DNA of 64,000 nt from JAJPKR01 sp050746125 (GTDB lineage: Bacteria; Acidobacteriota; Terriglobia; Terriglobales; SCQP01), in contig JBOGKX010000005.1 of the NCBI GenBank assembly GCA_050746125.1, positions 1-64,000 of the forward strand, written 5' to 3'. The position numbers and the translations under genes are program-made. The notes beneath the pieces are model-generated. The model did not search any database. It was not told the DNA's origin and was given only the letters and a program-made list of their open reading frames with translations. Of this stretch, positions 43,774 to 54,338 are shown piece by piece. How positions within the stretch are numbered: position 1 is the first letter of the stretch; every line of letters starts with the position of its first letter.

Positions 43774-44306
43774 GCACGCCGCCGGATTGGCGGCAGCAGC
43801 CGCTGGCGGCGCTGCTGCGCCACATCGTCGAGACCCATCATCGTTATTGCCGGGAGGAAGGGGCGCGCCTGGCCGATCTCTTCGCCGAGGAACTGGCGGC
43901 GAGGCGCGGCGACGCAACACTGGCGCGGTTGCAGGGCTTCTTCATCCAATTGCAGTCGGCGCTGACCGTGCACCTGGCCAAGGAGGAGCAGGTGCTGTTC
44001 CCGATGATCGCGCGGCTGGAGCAAGCGGCGGAGCGCGGCGGCGAGGCGCCGCGATTCAGCTTTGGCAGCATCGCGGCGCCGATTCGCATGATGAACCTCG
44101 AACACCAGGAGGCGGACCGCATGCTGGAGCGGATGCGCGCGCTGTCGAGCCGATTCGCCTGCCCGACCGGGGCCAACGAGCGGACGCGCGAGCTTTACGC
44201 CGGGCTGGCCGCGTTCGACCGCGACCTGGCGACGCATGCCGGCTTGGAGGACGAGATCCTGTTTCCGCGCGCCATCGCCCTGGAAGCCAGCTTGAGCGCG
44301 GCCTAG
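43770..44306 (+). CDS. Hemerythrin-fold iron-sulfur-repair-like (YtfE/RIC) protein
   Basis: 178 residues. ATG 43770 overlaps the cytochrome b stop by four bases. The diiron-binding H/E set of the hemerythrin bundle is visible: ETHHRYCREE, HLAKEEQVLFPMI, MNLEHQEADRMLE and HAGLEDEILFPRA. This pattern is that of YtfE/ScdA/DnrN (RIC) proteins, although the short N-terminal ScdA domain is missing. RIC proteins repair nitrosative damage to Fe-S clusters or detoxify NO. In an operon making nitrite, that role fits well. Confidence 0.87.
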   Translation: MSTPPDWRQQPLAALLRHIVETHHRYCREEGARLADLFAEELAARRGDATLARLQGFFIQLQSALTVHLAKEEQVLFPMIARLEQAAERGGEAPRFSFGSIAAPIRMMNLEHQEADRMLERMRALSSRFACPTGANERTRELYAGLAAFDRDLATHAGLEDEILFPRAIALEASLSAA

Positions 44307-44321
44307 ACGCCAAGGCCATTC

Positions 44322-44981
44322 ATGAGCGAACTCCCGCACCCGCCGGAGCGGCCGCCTGCAAGCCGAAGCCAGCGGACGCTGCGCCTGCTCGACCCGCTGG
44401 TCATCCGCGGGCTGTTGGCGCGGCTGCGCCTTGCCCATCTGCTGGAGCGGTTCCCGGAGCGGCCGCTTTGGGCGCTCTTCATGTTCGTCAACGGCTTCAT
44501 CAGCATCGCCATCATGGCGGGGGTGGGGATGGCATCGCACACGCCCTTCGTATTTCCTTCGCTCGGCCCGACCGCGTTTTTGTTTTTTTTCGCGCCGCTC
44601 TCGCCCACCGCATCGCCCCGGCACACGATTTACGGGCACGGCATCGGCATCCTTTGCGGCTACTTTGCTTTGTGGTCGGTGGGGCTGAATCACGCCCCGT
44701 CGATCACGGCGGTGGGCATCAACGACGAGCGGATCTTTGCCGCCGCCCTCTCGCTGGCATCGACGGGAGCGCTGATGATCCTGCTCAAGGCGGCGCATCC
44801 GCCGGCGGGCGCCACCACGCTGATCATCTCGCTGGGCATCGTGACGCGGCCCCTCTCACTGCTGGTGATCGAGATCGCGGTGGCGGCGCTGGCCCTGCAA
44901 GCGATCGCCATGAACCGCCTGGCCGGCTTGCCTTATCCACTGTGGGCGGCGCGGCAGCCGCAAGGGCCGGCGGCGTCCTGA
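44322..44981 (+). CDS. HPP-family membrane protein, candidate nitrite/nitrate transporter
   Basis: 219 residues with four or five hydrophobic segments. The family motif is in KAAHPPAGATTLI near residue 152, and SHTPFVFPSLGPTAFLFFF is the usual first-helix region. HPP proteins in plastids and cyanobacteria have been linked to nitrite transport. Here, last in an operon that has no NarK/NarT gene, moving nitrite out or nitrate in is a reasonable inference, not a demonstrated function. It starts 15 bases after the hemerythrin gene. It could instead belong to a separate unit. Confidence 0.85.
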   Translation: MSELPHPPERPPASRSQRTLRLLDPLVIRGLLARLRLAHLLERFPERPLWALFMFVNGFISIAIMAGVGMASHTPFVFPSLGPTAFLFFFAPLSPTASPRHTIYGHGIGILCGYFALWSVGLNHAPSITAVGINDERIFAAALSLASTGALMILLKAAHPPAGATTLIISLGIVTRPLSLLVIEIAVAALALQAIAMNRLAGLPYPLWAARQPQGPAAS

Positions 44982-45006
44982 GCGCGCGCCGGCGGCTGCC
45001 CCGCGG

Positions 45007-46887
<1,881 letters not shown>

Positions 46888-47133
46888 CTAGCCCTCCCAG
46901 CGGACGGAATATTCCTCGATCACCGGGTTGGTCAACACCTCGCGCGCCACCCGCTCGACTTCGCGCGCTGCCGCCTCGCGCGAGAGCGAGGGGTCAAGAT
47001 CGAGCTCGAAGCATTTACCCTGGCGCACGCCGCCGATACTCCGGTGGCCGCGCTTGGCCAGGGCGGCCTGGACGGCCTTGCCTTGGGGATCGAGCACGCT
47101 TTTTTTCAGTGCGACATGGACAAACGCTTTCAT
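46888..47133 (-). CDS. purS: Phosphoribosylformylglycinamidine synthase subunit PurS
   Basis: 81 residues, normal size for PurS. It has the N-terminal strand KAFVHVALKKSVLDPQGKAVQ and the GVRQGKCFELDLD segment typical of the family. PurS works with PurL and PurQ in de novo purine synthesis, but neither is in the window. The ATG overlaps the stop of the upstream kinase gene in ATGA. Confidence 0.92.
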   Translation of the reverse strand: MKAFVHVALKKSVLDPQGKAVQAALAKRGHRSIGGVRQGKCFELDLDPSLSREAAAREVERVAREVLTNPVIEEYSVRWEG

Positions 47134-48629
47134 GAGGGGGCTGTGCGCATTTTAGCATCCGCCTCGGCGGCGCCTTGAGGTTCCTCCGTCGCGGCGGGCG
47201 GCCCGGCGCCAGGGAGGGTGACGGTGACGGTGGTGCCGCGGCCCAATTCGCTGGCGATGGCGATCATGCCGCCGCAGGCCTCGATCAAGGCCTGGCAGAT
47301 GGGCAGGCCGAGGCCATAGCCGCCGGTTTGGCGGGCGCGGGAGGGATCGGAGCGGTGGAAGCGTTCGAAAAGGTGCGGCAAGTCGCCTGCGGCGATTCCC
47401 GAGCCGGAATCGGCCACGGTCACGACGACGCTGCCGGGATCGCCCGGCGCCGGCGCGGCGGCCACGACGATGGCGGCGCCGGCGGGGCTGTGGCGGATGG
47501 CGTTTTCGACCAAGTTCACCCAGACCAATTCGAGATCCTCGGCGTCGGCGCGGGCGGCGAGCGCGGCGGCGCCGCGAAATTCCAGGCGCATGCCCTGGCT
47601 CTCGGCCATGGGGCGGAGGCGGTCGAGGGCGGCTTCACAGGTAAGCGCCAGCGCGACCGGCTCGGCGGCGCGGCGGGCGGCGGGCTCGGCCAGGTACTGC
47701 TCGGCGCGGGCCAGGCGGAGCATGCGCGCCAAGAGCGCTTCGAGGCGCTCGACGTCTTCGAGCGAGCGGCGGGCGGCAGCGCGGTACTCGGCCGGCTCGC
47801 GCTCGCGCTGCAAAAGCGTCTGGAGGCTGGACTTCAAGATGGCCACCGGCGTTTTCAGCTCGTGGGCGGCGTCGGCCAAGAAGTCGCGCTGGCGGCGGAA
47901 TGCGGCGCGCAGGCCGGCGAGCATGCGCTCGAGGGCGGAGGCCAAGGGCGCCAGCTCGGCCACGCCGCGCGCCGCCGGCGGAGGATGAAAGTCCCAGTGA
48001 CGGGCGGAGACACCCCCGGCCGCGCCGGCCAAGGCGCGCAGCGGCGCTAGGCCGCGCCGGATATACCAGGCGGCGAAGCCAACGGCCAGCAGCAAAAGCA
48101 GCAGACTGGCAATGGCGACGGTCCAAACCACGGCGGCCACGCGCCGGTTGAACGCCAGCAACGGCGAAGCGTAAACCACGTCGAGGCGCGAGGGCGGACC
48201 CTCGATGCCCACTTCAGTATCGAGCACGGGCAGATCGCGCAGAACCAGGGCGCGATAAGGAACGCGGGCCACCGAGACGTTGGCGAAGCCGCTGCGGGCG
48301 CCGGCCAACAGATTGGGCGGCGGGGCGGACGAGGCGGCGATCGGGGTGCGGCCTAGGCGAGAGATGCCGACGATCTGAAAGAGGTCGGGATGGCGCGGAT
48401 CGGAAGGCGGCGGCAGCAGGGTCGGATCGAAGAGCAGGCCGCCGCCAACTTCGCGATACCGCACTAACGCGGCCACGTCAATGGCGCGGCCGCGCAAAGC
48501 AGTGTCGAAGGCAGCATGCAACTGGCGGGCGGTGTACCAAACTCCCACCAGCAACAATCCGCCCGCGAGCAGCAGTTGCGAGAGCACCACCACCGCGATC
48601 AGACGGCGAGTTAGCGAGATGCGTCGCAT
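47130..48629 (-). CDS. Sensor histidine kinase
   Basis: 499 residues. TM1 is at about 10-32 and TM2 at about 165-190 (VVWTVAIASLLLLLLAVGFA), flanking a periplasmic region with no recognised domain. HAMP is followed by HisKA with FLADAAHELKTPVAILKSS. The HATPase shows NLVENAIRHSPAG, VADSGSGIAAGD and GYGLGLPICQAL. It belongs to the same general class as the kinase at 18123-19580 but is not a close copy. It pairs with the response regulator encoded ten bases upstream. Confidence 0.93.
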   Translation of the reverse strand: MRRISLTRRLIAVVVLSQLLLAGGLLLVGVWYTARQLHAAFDTALRGRAIDVAALVRYREVGGGLLFDPTLLPPPSDPRHPDLFQIVGISRLGRTPIAASSAPPPNLLAGARSGFANVSVARVPYRALVLRDLPVLDTEVGIEGPPSRLDVVYASPLLAFNRRVAAVVWTVAIASLLLLLLAVGFAAWYIRRGLAPLRALAGAAGGVSARHWDFHPPPAARGVAELAPLASALERMLAGLRAAFRRQRDFLADAAHELKTPVAILKSSLQTLLQREREPAEYRAAARRSLEDVERLEALLARMLRLARAEQYLAEPAARRAAEPVALALTCEAALDRLRPMAESQGMRLEFRGAAALAARADAEDLELVWVNLVENAIRHSPAGAAIVVAAAPAPGDPGSVVVTVADSGSGIAAGDLPHLFERFHRSDPSRARQTGGYGLGLPICQALIEACGGMIAIASELGRGTTVTVTLPGAGPPAATEEPQGAAEADAKMRTAPS

Positions 48630-48639
48630 GGTCCGGTGC

Positions 48640-49323
48640 TCAGGGCGCCTCCTCGCCGCGCAGCATGTAGCCGTGGCCGCGCACGGTTTGGATGAGCGTG
48701 GGGCCGGCGCCCGAATCGAGCTTGCGGCGCAAGCCGGAGATGTAGACCTCGATGACGTTGCTGAACTTTTCCCAGTTGTAGTCGTAAAGGTGCTCGAGCA
48801 GCTCTTCCTTGGAAACCACCGTGCGGGGGCGGTGAGCGAGATATTCGAGCACGCGGTACTCCATGGGCGTCAGCGCCACGGCGCCGCCGGCGCGGCGCAC
48901 GGCGCGCTCGGCGGTATTGACTTCGAGATCGCCGAGGCGCAAGAGCGGCGCCGGCCGTCCTTTGCCGCGCCGGATCAAGGCTTTGGCGCGGGCCAGAAAT
49001 TCGCCCAGATCGAAGGGCTTGGCCACGTAGTCGTCGGCGCCAGCGTTGAGCAGGGCGATGACGGATTCGCGCTCGTCGCGCGCGGTCAGGATCAGCACCG
49101 GCACGGGGCGCCCCCCGGCGCGCAGGCGGCGCACGACGGTCGCGCCATCGAGCTTGGGCAGCATCAGGTCGAGGATCACCAGGTCGTAGTCGCTGGTTTC
49201 GGCGAGAAACAGGCCCTGCTCGCCGTCGAGGGCGACATCCACGGCAAAGCCGGCGTTTTCGCGCAGGCCGCGGGCCAGGTTTTCCGCCAGCCGCTGCTCG
49301 TCCTCGACGATCAGCACCCGCAT
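48640..49323 (-). CDS. OmpR-family response regulator
   Basis: 227 residues from ATG 49323; earlier in-frame starts lie inside uvrA and are unlikely. The receiver has LIVEDEQR, D52 in VILDLMLPK, T in LTARDERES and K in DYVAKPFDLGE. The winged helix ends IQTVRGHGYMLRGEE. Its start codon shares one base with the uvrA stop (TAATG), so it is coupled to uvrA. Its targets are unknown. Confidence 0.94.
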   Translation of the reverse strand: MRVLIVEDEQRLAENLARGLRENAGFAVDVALDGEQGLFLAETSDYDLVILDLMLPKLDGATVVRRLRAGGRPVPVLILTARDERESVIALLNAGADDYVAKPFDLGEFLARAKALIRRGKGRPAPLLRLGDLEVNTAERAVRRAGGAVALTPMEYRVLEYLAHRPRTVVSKEELLEHLYDYNWEKFSNVIEVYISGLRRKLDSGAGPTLIQTVRGHGYMLRGEEAP

Positions 49324-52148
49324 TACGCCCCCTGCCGCGCGGCGCGCTCGGTTTTGGAGGCGGCGGCCAGCAACGTTCGCAGCGCCGCTCCGGTGTAGCT
49401 GGCGGCGATTTCCGCCACCGCCTCGGGCGGCCCCTGCGCCACCAGCCGGCCGCCGGCCTCGCCGCCCTCGGGACCGAGGTCGATGATCCAATCGGCGCTC
49501 TTGATCACGTCCAAGTTGTGCTCGATCACCAGCACCGTATTGCCGAGATCCACGAGACGGTTGAGCACCTCCAGCAGCTTGCGAATGTCGTCGAAGTGCA
49601 AGCCGGTGGTCGGCTCTTCCAACAGATATAGCGTGCGCCCAGTTTGACGGCGGCTCAACTCCTTGGCGATCTTGATGCGCTGCGCCTCGCCGCCGGAAAG
49701 GGTGGTCGAGCTTTGCCCCAACTGCAAGTAACCCAGCCCAACCTCGACCATGGTGTGCAATTTCTGCTCGATTTGCGGCACGGCGGCGAAGACCTCGAGC
49801 GCGTCCTGAATCGGCATCTCCAGCAAATCGGCGATGGAGTGGCCACGATAGCGCACGGCCAGGGTTTCCTGGTTGTAGCGGCGGCCGCGACAGACTTCGC
49901 AGCGGACGAAGACGTCGGGGAGAAAATTCATTTCGATGCGGCGCTGGCCCTCGCCCTGGCAGGCTTCGCAGCGGCCGCCGCGAACGTTGAAGCTGAAGCG
50001 GCCCGGCTTGTAGCCGCGCTCGCGCGCTTCCGGCAAGCGAGCGAAGAGCTCGCGAATCGGCGTGAAGACGCCGGCGTAAGTGGCGGGGTTGGAGCGGGGG
50101 GTGCGCCCGATCGGCGCCTGGTCGATGCGAATCGCCTTGTCGAAGGCCTCGGCGCCGCGCAGCCCCTGGTGCGGGCCGGCGGGCGCGGCCGAGCCGTGCA
50201 GCTTGCGCATCAAGGCGGGAAACAAGATGCCGTTCACCAGCGTGCTCTTGCCCGCCCCGGAGACGCCGGTCAGGACGGTGAAGAGGCCGGCCGGAATGGC
50301 GACGTCGACGTTTTTCAAGTTGTGGGCGCGGGCGCCGACGATGGTCAAGGCTTGGCCGGGGCGGGGCGCGCGGCGGCGCGCGGGCAGGGGGATGCGCAGC
50401 GCGCCGGCGAGATAGCGGCCGGTCAGCGAGCCGGGATTGGCGGCGATTTGCGCCGGCGTGCCCGCGGCGACGAGTTCGCCGCCGTGGCGGCCGGCACCGG
50501 GGCCGAGGTCGAGGACATGATCGGCGCGCTCGATCGTCTCCTGATCGTGTTCGACGACGATGACGGTATTGCCGAGGTCGCGCAGCCGCGCCAGGGTGTC
50601 GAGCAGGCGGCCGTTATCGCGGGGATGAAGGCCGATGGAGGGCTCGTCCAAGACGTAAAGCACGCCGCGCAATTGCGAGCCGATTTGACCCGCGAGGCGA
50701 ATGCGCTGCGCCTCGCCGCCGGAAAGCGTGCCGGCGGCGCGATCGAGGCTGAGGTAGCCCAGGCCGACGTTGAGCAGAAAGCGCAGGCGCTGGCGGATCT
50801 CGTCGATCAGACGGGCGGCGATGAGCGCCTCGCGGCCGGTGAAGCGCCAGGATTCGGCCCGCTGCGCCGCCGCCGCGATGGAGAGAGCGGCGAAATCGGC
50901 GATGGAAAGGCCCTGCACCGTGACCGCCAGGCTCTCCGGACGCAAGCGCCGGCCCAGGCACTCGGGGCAAGTCACCGGCGAGGTAAAGCCGAGCAGGTAC
51001 TCGCGGGCGTTTTCGCCCTCCACATCCTCCAGGAGCTGGCGCAGATAGCCGAGCACGCCGGAGAAGCCGCGCCGCCCGGGCTCGCCCTCGAGGATCAGCT
51101 TTTGCTCGGCGCGGGGCAGATCGGCGAGCGGTTTATCCAGCGCAATGCCGCGTTCGCGCGCGAAGGCCGCCGCCTGGCGGCGCAAGTGGGCGGAGGCGGA
51201 ACCGGGGCCGAGGCCGCCTTCGAAGAGCGGCTTGTTCCAATCCACGATGGCCTTGGCGGCGTCGAACTCGTAGCGGCTGCCCAGGCCGTGACAGGCGGGG
51301 CAGGCGCCATAGGCGCTATTGAAGGAAAACGAGCGCGGCTCGAGCGCCGGCACGCTGACGCCGCAATCCGGGCAGGCCAGGCGGCCAGAGTACAACTGCT
51401 CGGGACCCTCGGCGGGGGCCGCGACGACCAGCCCGTCGGCCAGCTTCATGGCGGTGGCCACGGAGGCCGCCAGGCGAGTTTCGGCGCCGGGGCGGAGCAC
51501 GATGCGATCGACGACGATTTCGATGGTGTGATTCTTGCGTTTGTCGAGGCGAATCTCGTCTTCCTCGTCGAGACGGCGCAGTTCGCCGTCGATGCGGGCG
51601 CGGGAAAAGCCTTGCTGGGCGGCCGCCTCCAGTTCCTTGCGAAACTCGCCTTTGCGGCCGCGGGCCACCGGCGCCAAGATGGTCACGCGCGCCGGCTCGC
51701 CGCCGCTCGCCGCCGCCGGCGCCAGCAACGTCTCCACGATTTGCTCCGCCGATTGGCGGCTGATGGCCCGGCCGCAGCGCGGGCAGCGCGGCGTGCCCAC
51801 CGAGGCCCACAACAGGCGGAGAAAGTCGTAGATCTCGGTGATGGTGCCCACCGTCGAGCGCGGGGAGCGGCTGGTGGTCTTTTGCTCGATGGCGATGGCG
51901 GGGCTGAGGCCCTCGATGGCATCCACGTCGGGCCGTTCCATTTGATCGAGAAATTGGCGGGCGTAGGCGGAGAGCGTCTCGCAATAACGGCGCTGCCCCT
52001 CGGCGTAGAGGGTGTCGAAGGCGAGGCTGCTCTTCCCCGAGCCGCTCAGGCCGGTGATGACGGTCAGGGCGTTGCGGGGAATGACGGCGCCGATGTTCTT
52101 GAGGTTGTGCTGTCGGGCGCCGCGGATCGTGATGTTTTGGAGGGCCAC
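49323..52148 (-). CDS. uvrA: Excinuclease ABC subunit UvrA
   Basis: 941 residues from GTG 52148. Two ABC modules are visible: Walker A GLSGSGKSSLAFD near residue 35 and GVSGAGKSTLVNG in the second half, with signatures TLSGGEAQRIRLA and TLSGGEAQRIKIA. Zinc modules CPDCG...CPACHG and CEACQGEGQRR...CEVCRG are intact. UvrA finds bulky DNA lesions and hands them to UvrB. It is the first gene of an operon with a two-component pair, purS and glmS. Confidence 0.96.
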   Translation of the reverse strand: MALQNITIRGARQHNLKNIGAVIPRNALTVITGLSGSGKSSLAFDTLYAEGQRRYCETLSAYARQFLDQMERPDVDAIEGLSPAIAIEQKTTSRSPRSTVGTITEIYDFLRLLWASVGTPRCPRCGRAISRQSAEQIVETLLAPAAASGGEPARVTILAPVARGRKGEFRKELEAAAQQGFSRARIDGELRRLDEEDEIRLDKRKNHTIEIVVDRIVLRPGAETRLAASVATAMKLADGLVVAAPAEGPEQLYSGRLACPDCGVSVPALEPRSFSFNSAYGACPACHGLGSRYEFDAAKAIVDWNKPLFEGGLGPGSASAHLRRQAAAFARERGIALDKPLADLPRAEQKLILEGEPGRRGFSGVLGYLRQLLEDVEGENAREYLLGFTSPVTCPECLGRRLRPESLAVTVQGLSIADFAALSIAAAAQRAESWRFTGREALIAARLIDEIRQRLRFLLNVGLGYLSLDRAAGTLSGGEAQRIRLAGQIGSQLRGVLYVLDEPSIGLHPRDNGRLLDTLARLRDLGNTVIVVEHDQETIERADHVLDLGPGAGRHGGELVAAGTPAQIAANPGSLTGRYLAGALRIPLPARRRAPRPGQALTIVGARAHNLKNVDVAIPAGLFTVLTGVSGAGKSTLVNGILFPALMRKLHGSAAPAGPHQGLRGAEAFDKAIRIDQAPIGRTPRSNPATYAGVFTPIRELFARLPEARERGYKPGRFSFNVRGGRCEACQGEGQRRIEMNFLPDVFVRCEVCRGRRYNQETLAVRYRGHSIADLLEMPIQDALEVFAAVPQIEQKLHTMVEVGLGYLQLGQSSTTLSGGEAQRIKIAKELSRRQTGRTLYLLEEPTTGLHFDDIRKLLEVLNRLVDLGNTVLVIEHNLDVIKSADWIIDLGPEGGEAGGRLVAQGPPEAVAEIAASYTGAALRTLLAAASKTERAARQGA

Positions 52149-52154
52149 GGCCTA

Positions 52155-52160
52155 CTTATA
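52155..52160 (-). promoter_or_regulatory. -10 hexamer of a probable leaderless promoter (uvrA)
   Basis: On the minus strand TATAAG ends six bases before GTG 52148. No Shine-Dalgarno and no copy of the lexA-type repeat is present. Confidence 0.55.
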
Positions 52161-52202
52161 GGGTACAGGGTTCCCGTTCCGGCGGCAGCGTGGATTGGTA
52201 CG

Positions 52203-53480
52203 ATGAAGGTAGGTTTCCGGAGCGTGCAGCGAATGGGCAAAGCCATCGATCGCCAACTTTTCGACTTCATCGAGACGGTATCGCAGGCGGAGCAGAAGGG
52301 CTCGTTCTCGCGCGCCCTGGCGGATGGCTTTACGCGGCAGTTCGCCCGCGAGTTGCGGATCGTGGCGGCGGGCAGCTTCAAACCCAGCGGGGCCCGCTAC
52401 GAGGCGAATTACACCGTGCACCCGGCGCTGGCGGCGGTGGCCGGGGGCGGGGGCGGGGCGGCCGCGAGCGAGGAGTCCTCGCCCTGGGCGGGGGCGGAGG
52501 CGGCGCTGGGAGTGCGCGCGCTGCAACGGCGGCTGGCCGACCAGGATTGGTATATCCAACGCGGATTGCGGCGCGAATCGGCGGCCGGACCGCGCTGGTA
52601 CGACCTGATATTGATTCCCGTGGCGCGCGATTTGAGCCGGGTGCTGGGGCTGCTGACCGAATCGCTGGCCGGCGAAGAGGGAGCCGAGCGGGAGCGCCAG
52701 TTCGAGGTAATGGGCCAGTTGGTGCGGCTCTTCGTGGACCGCCACCATCAACACTCGCGGCTGCAAGAGATCTTCACGCTGGCGCGCGAGCAACAGCTCA
52801 GCCTGCTGCCGCCGGCGCTGCCGGCCGTGCGCGGTTATCGGCTGGCGGCGCTCTCGCTGCCGGCCGAGGAGGTGGGCGGCGACTACTATCAGATTTTCGA
52901 GCTGCAACACCAGCTCTTCGCCTTCGCGCTCGGCGACGCCAAGGGCAAAGGCTTCGAGGCGGCCATGCAGGTGACCGGCCTGCACGCCGCGCTGCGGGTG
53001 GCGAATTCGATGCCGCTCAAGCTGCTGCACAAGATCGGCATGGTCAACCAGGCGATGATTCAGCCGGGCGAGTTTCGCAACTTGATTTCCCTGTTTTTCG
53101 CCGAGGCGGATGCCTATGGGCGCATGCTGTACGTCAACTGCGCGCATCCGCCGGCGCTGTGGGTGCGCGCGGGCGGCGCGGTGGAGGAGTTGAGCGAAGG
53201 CGGGCGGTTTCTCGGGTTGGACGCGAGCAGCGAATACCGCTACGGCATCGCCGAGCTCCTGCCCGGGGATCTGATGGTGGCCTATAGCGACGGCTGGACC
53301 GAGCTCTTCAACGATTCCGGCGAGCAATTCGGCGCGGAGCGAATGCGCGAAGTCGTCCGGCCGCTGCATGGGCGGGAACCGGGAGAGGTGGTGGAGCGGC
53401 TGCAATCGGCCACCGACACGTTTCGCGGCGAGAGCCCCTTCGCCGACGATCGCACCGTGTTGGTGGTGCGCAAGGAATAA
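52203..53480 (+). CDS. SpoIIE-type PP2C serine phosphatase
   Basis: 425 residues from ATG 52203; ATG 52233 is an alternative with a GGAG 12 bases before it. The first about 200 residues form an N-terminal domain I do not recognise, containing a Gly-rich loop near 80. The SpoIIE/RsbU phosphatase domain follows with SLPAEEVGGDYYQIF, GDAKGKGFEAAM, NCAHPPALWVR, GDLMVAYSDGWTELF and DDRTVLVV, which hold the Asp residues for the metal pair. It probably dephosphorylates an anti-anti-sigma-like protein. No such partner is adjacent. Confidence 0.87.
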   Translation: MKVGFRSVQRMGKAIDRQLFDFIETVSQAEQKGSFSRALADGFTRQFARELRIVAAGSFKPSGARYEANYTVHPALAAVAGGGGGAAASEESSPWAGAEAALGVRALQRRLADQDWYIQRGLRRESAAGPRWYDLILIPVARDLSRVLGLLTESLAGEEGAERERQFEVMGQLVRLFVDRHHQHSRLQEIFTLAREQQLSLLPPALPAVRGYRLAALSLPAEEVGGDYYQIFELQHQLFAFALGDAKGKGFEAAMQVTGLHAALRVANSMPLKLLHKIGMVNQAMIQPGEFRNLISLFFAEADAYGRMLYVNCAHPPALWVRAGGAVEELSEGGRFLGLDASSEYRYGIAELLPGDLMVAYSDGWTELFNDSGEQFGAERMREVVRPLHGREPGEVVERLQSATDTFRGESPFADDRTVLVVRKE

Positions 53481-53495
53481 CGGTTCGCGCGGCGC

Positions 53496-54248
53496 CTAGC
53501 GAAGCGCGCGGGCGATGCAAGCGGCGGCGACCGGGGCCATCAACGCAAAGCCTTTTTCGTTGGGATGCAGTCCGTCGTTGGAATAGCCGGCGCGAAACAT
53601 GCCGCGAGCGTCGGCGGTGGCATCAAAGTAGTCGCAATAGACCGCGTGCACCCGCGCGGCGTAGGAGCGGAGCCAGCGGTTGAGGGCCAGAATGTCTTGC
53701 GGCGGGCGATTGGCAGTCTGCGGGTGGGCCGTGTAGTCGCTCACCGGCGTGAGCGAACAGAGGATGACCTTGATGCCATGCTTCTCGGCTAGTTCGGTCA
53801 TGGCCTGGAAGTTTTGCTCCACCATGCGCTCAGTCTCCGGTCCGGTGTTGGCGGCAATGTCGTTGGTGCCGGCGAGGATGATCACGGCGGCGGGATGGAG
53901 ATCGATCACGTCGGGGAACATGCGGACCAGCATTTGCGGCGTGGTCTGGCCGCTGATGCCGCGATTCACGTAAGGCTTGCCGGGGAACGAGGCGGCGAGT
54001 TTCCAAATATCGGTGATTGAGTCGCCGAGAAAGACGACGCGGCCCGGGACGGGGCCGGCGGCCTCGAGGCGCAGATCGTCGGCGTGATAACGGCCCAACT
54101 GGTTCCAGTCCTGCATGGCGGCGGTCAAGCGTTGGGCCTGAAACAGCAAGCAACAGCCCGATTGGGGCGGCTGATACGTCGTCACCAATTGCGCTCCCGA
54201 CAGACTCGAAAGAGCGGCGCAGCAGAACAGGGAAAGGACGAGTCGCAC
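53496..54248 (-). CDS. Secreted SGNH/GDSL-family esterase
   Basis: 250 residues from GTG 54248, with GGAGGA about seven bases upstream and a good promoter behind it. A signal peptide is present (about 1-19). The four blocks are visible: block I FLGDSITDIW with the catalytic Ser, block II Gly in NRGISGQTTPQM, block III ILAGTNDIAANTG with Asn, and block V SNDGLHPNEKGF with Asp and His. It resembles platelet-activating-factor acetylhydrolase-like SGNH enzymes and may act on acylated sugars or lipids. Confidence 0.9.
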   Translation of the reverse strand: MRLVLSLFCCAALSSLSGAQLVTTYQPPQSGCCLLFQAQRLTAAMQDWNQLGRYHADDLRLEAAGPVPGRVVFLGDSITDIWKLAASFPGKPYVNRGISGQTTPQMLVRMFPDVIDLHPAAVIILAGTNDIAANTGPETERMVEQNFQAMTELAEKHGIKVILCSLTPVSDYTAHPQTANRPPQDILALNRWLRSYAARVHAVYCDYFDATADARGMFRAGYSNDGLHPNEKGFALMAPVAAACIARALR

Positions 54249-54267
54249 TAGAGTTCCTCCGCGCGGG

Positions 54268-54273
54268 ATTATA
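54268..54273 (-). promoter_or_regulatory. Consensus -10 element of the SGNH hydrolase gene
   Basis: TATAAT on the minus strand. The start of transcription would fall just before the GGAGGA, giving a leader of roughly a dozen bases with a proper Shine-Dalgarno. It contrasts with the leaderless promoters in the window. Confidence 0.6.
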
Positions 54274-54281
54274 CCTGGATG

Positions 54282-54305
54282 GGTGGGCGTGGCGATAGGC
54301 GGCGC
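54282..54305 (+). repeat. 24-base direct repeat, copy 1
   Basis: Identical to 54454-54477; the centre reads GCGTGGCGATAGGCGG. The copies bracket a segment with a hairpin, a layout seen in small non-coding repeat elements. Confidence 0.6.
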
Positions 54306-54338
54306 ATAGCGTCGTTGTCGGTCGCTCGGCCTCCCTCA

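Noticed and set aside
46888..46930. glmS ribozyme upstream of glmS
   Set aside because: glmS follows the purS stop with no gap, so there is no leader in which the ribozyme could lie.
49644..52202. N-terminal extension of the SpoIIE phosphatase frame across uvrA
   Set aside because: The extension is antisense to uvrA. The phosphatase starts at 52203 (or 52233).
52149..52202. LexA box before uvrA
   Set aside because: GGAACGGGAACCC-like repeats are present on the minus strand but share no sequence with the tandem repeat at lexA. Too weak to call.
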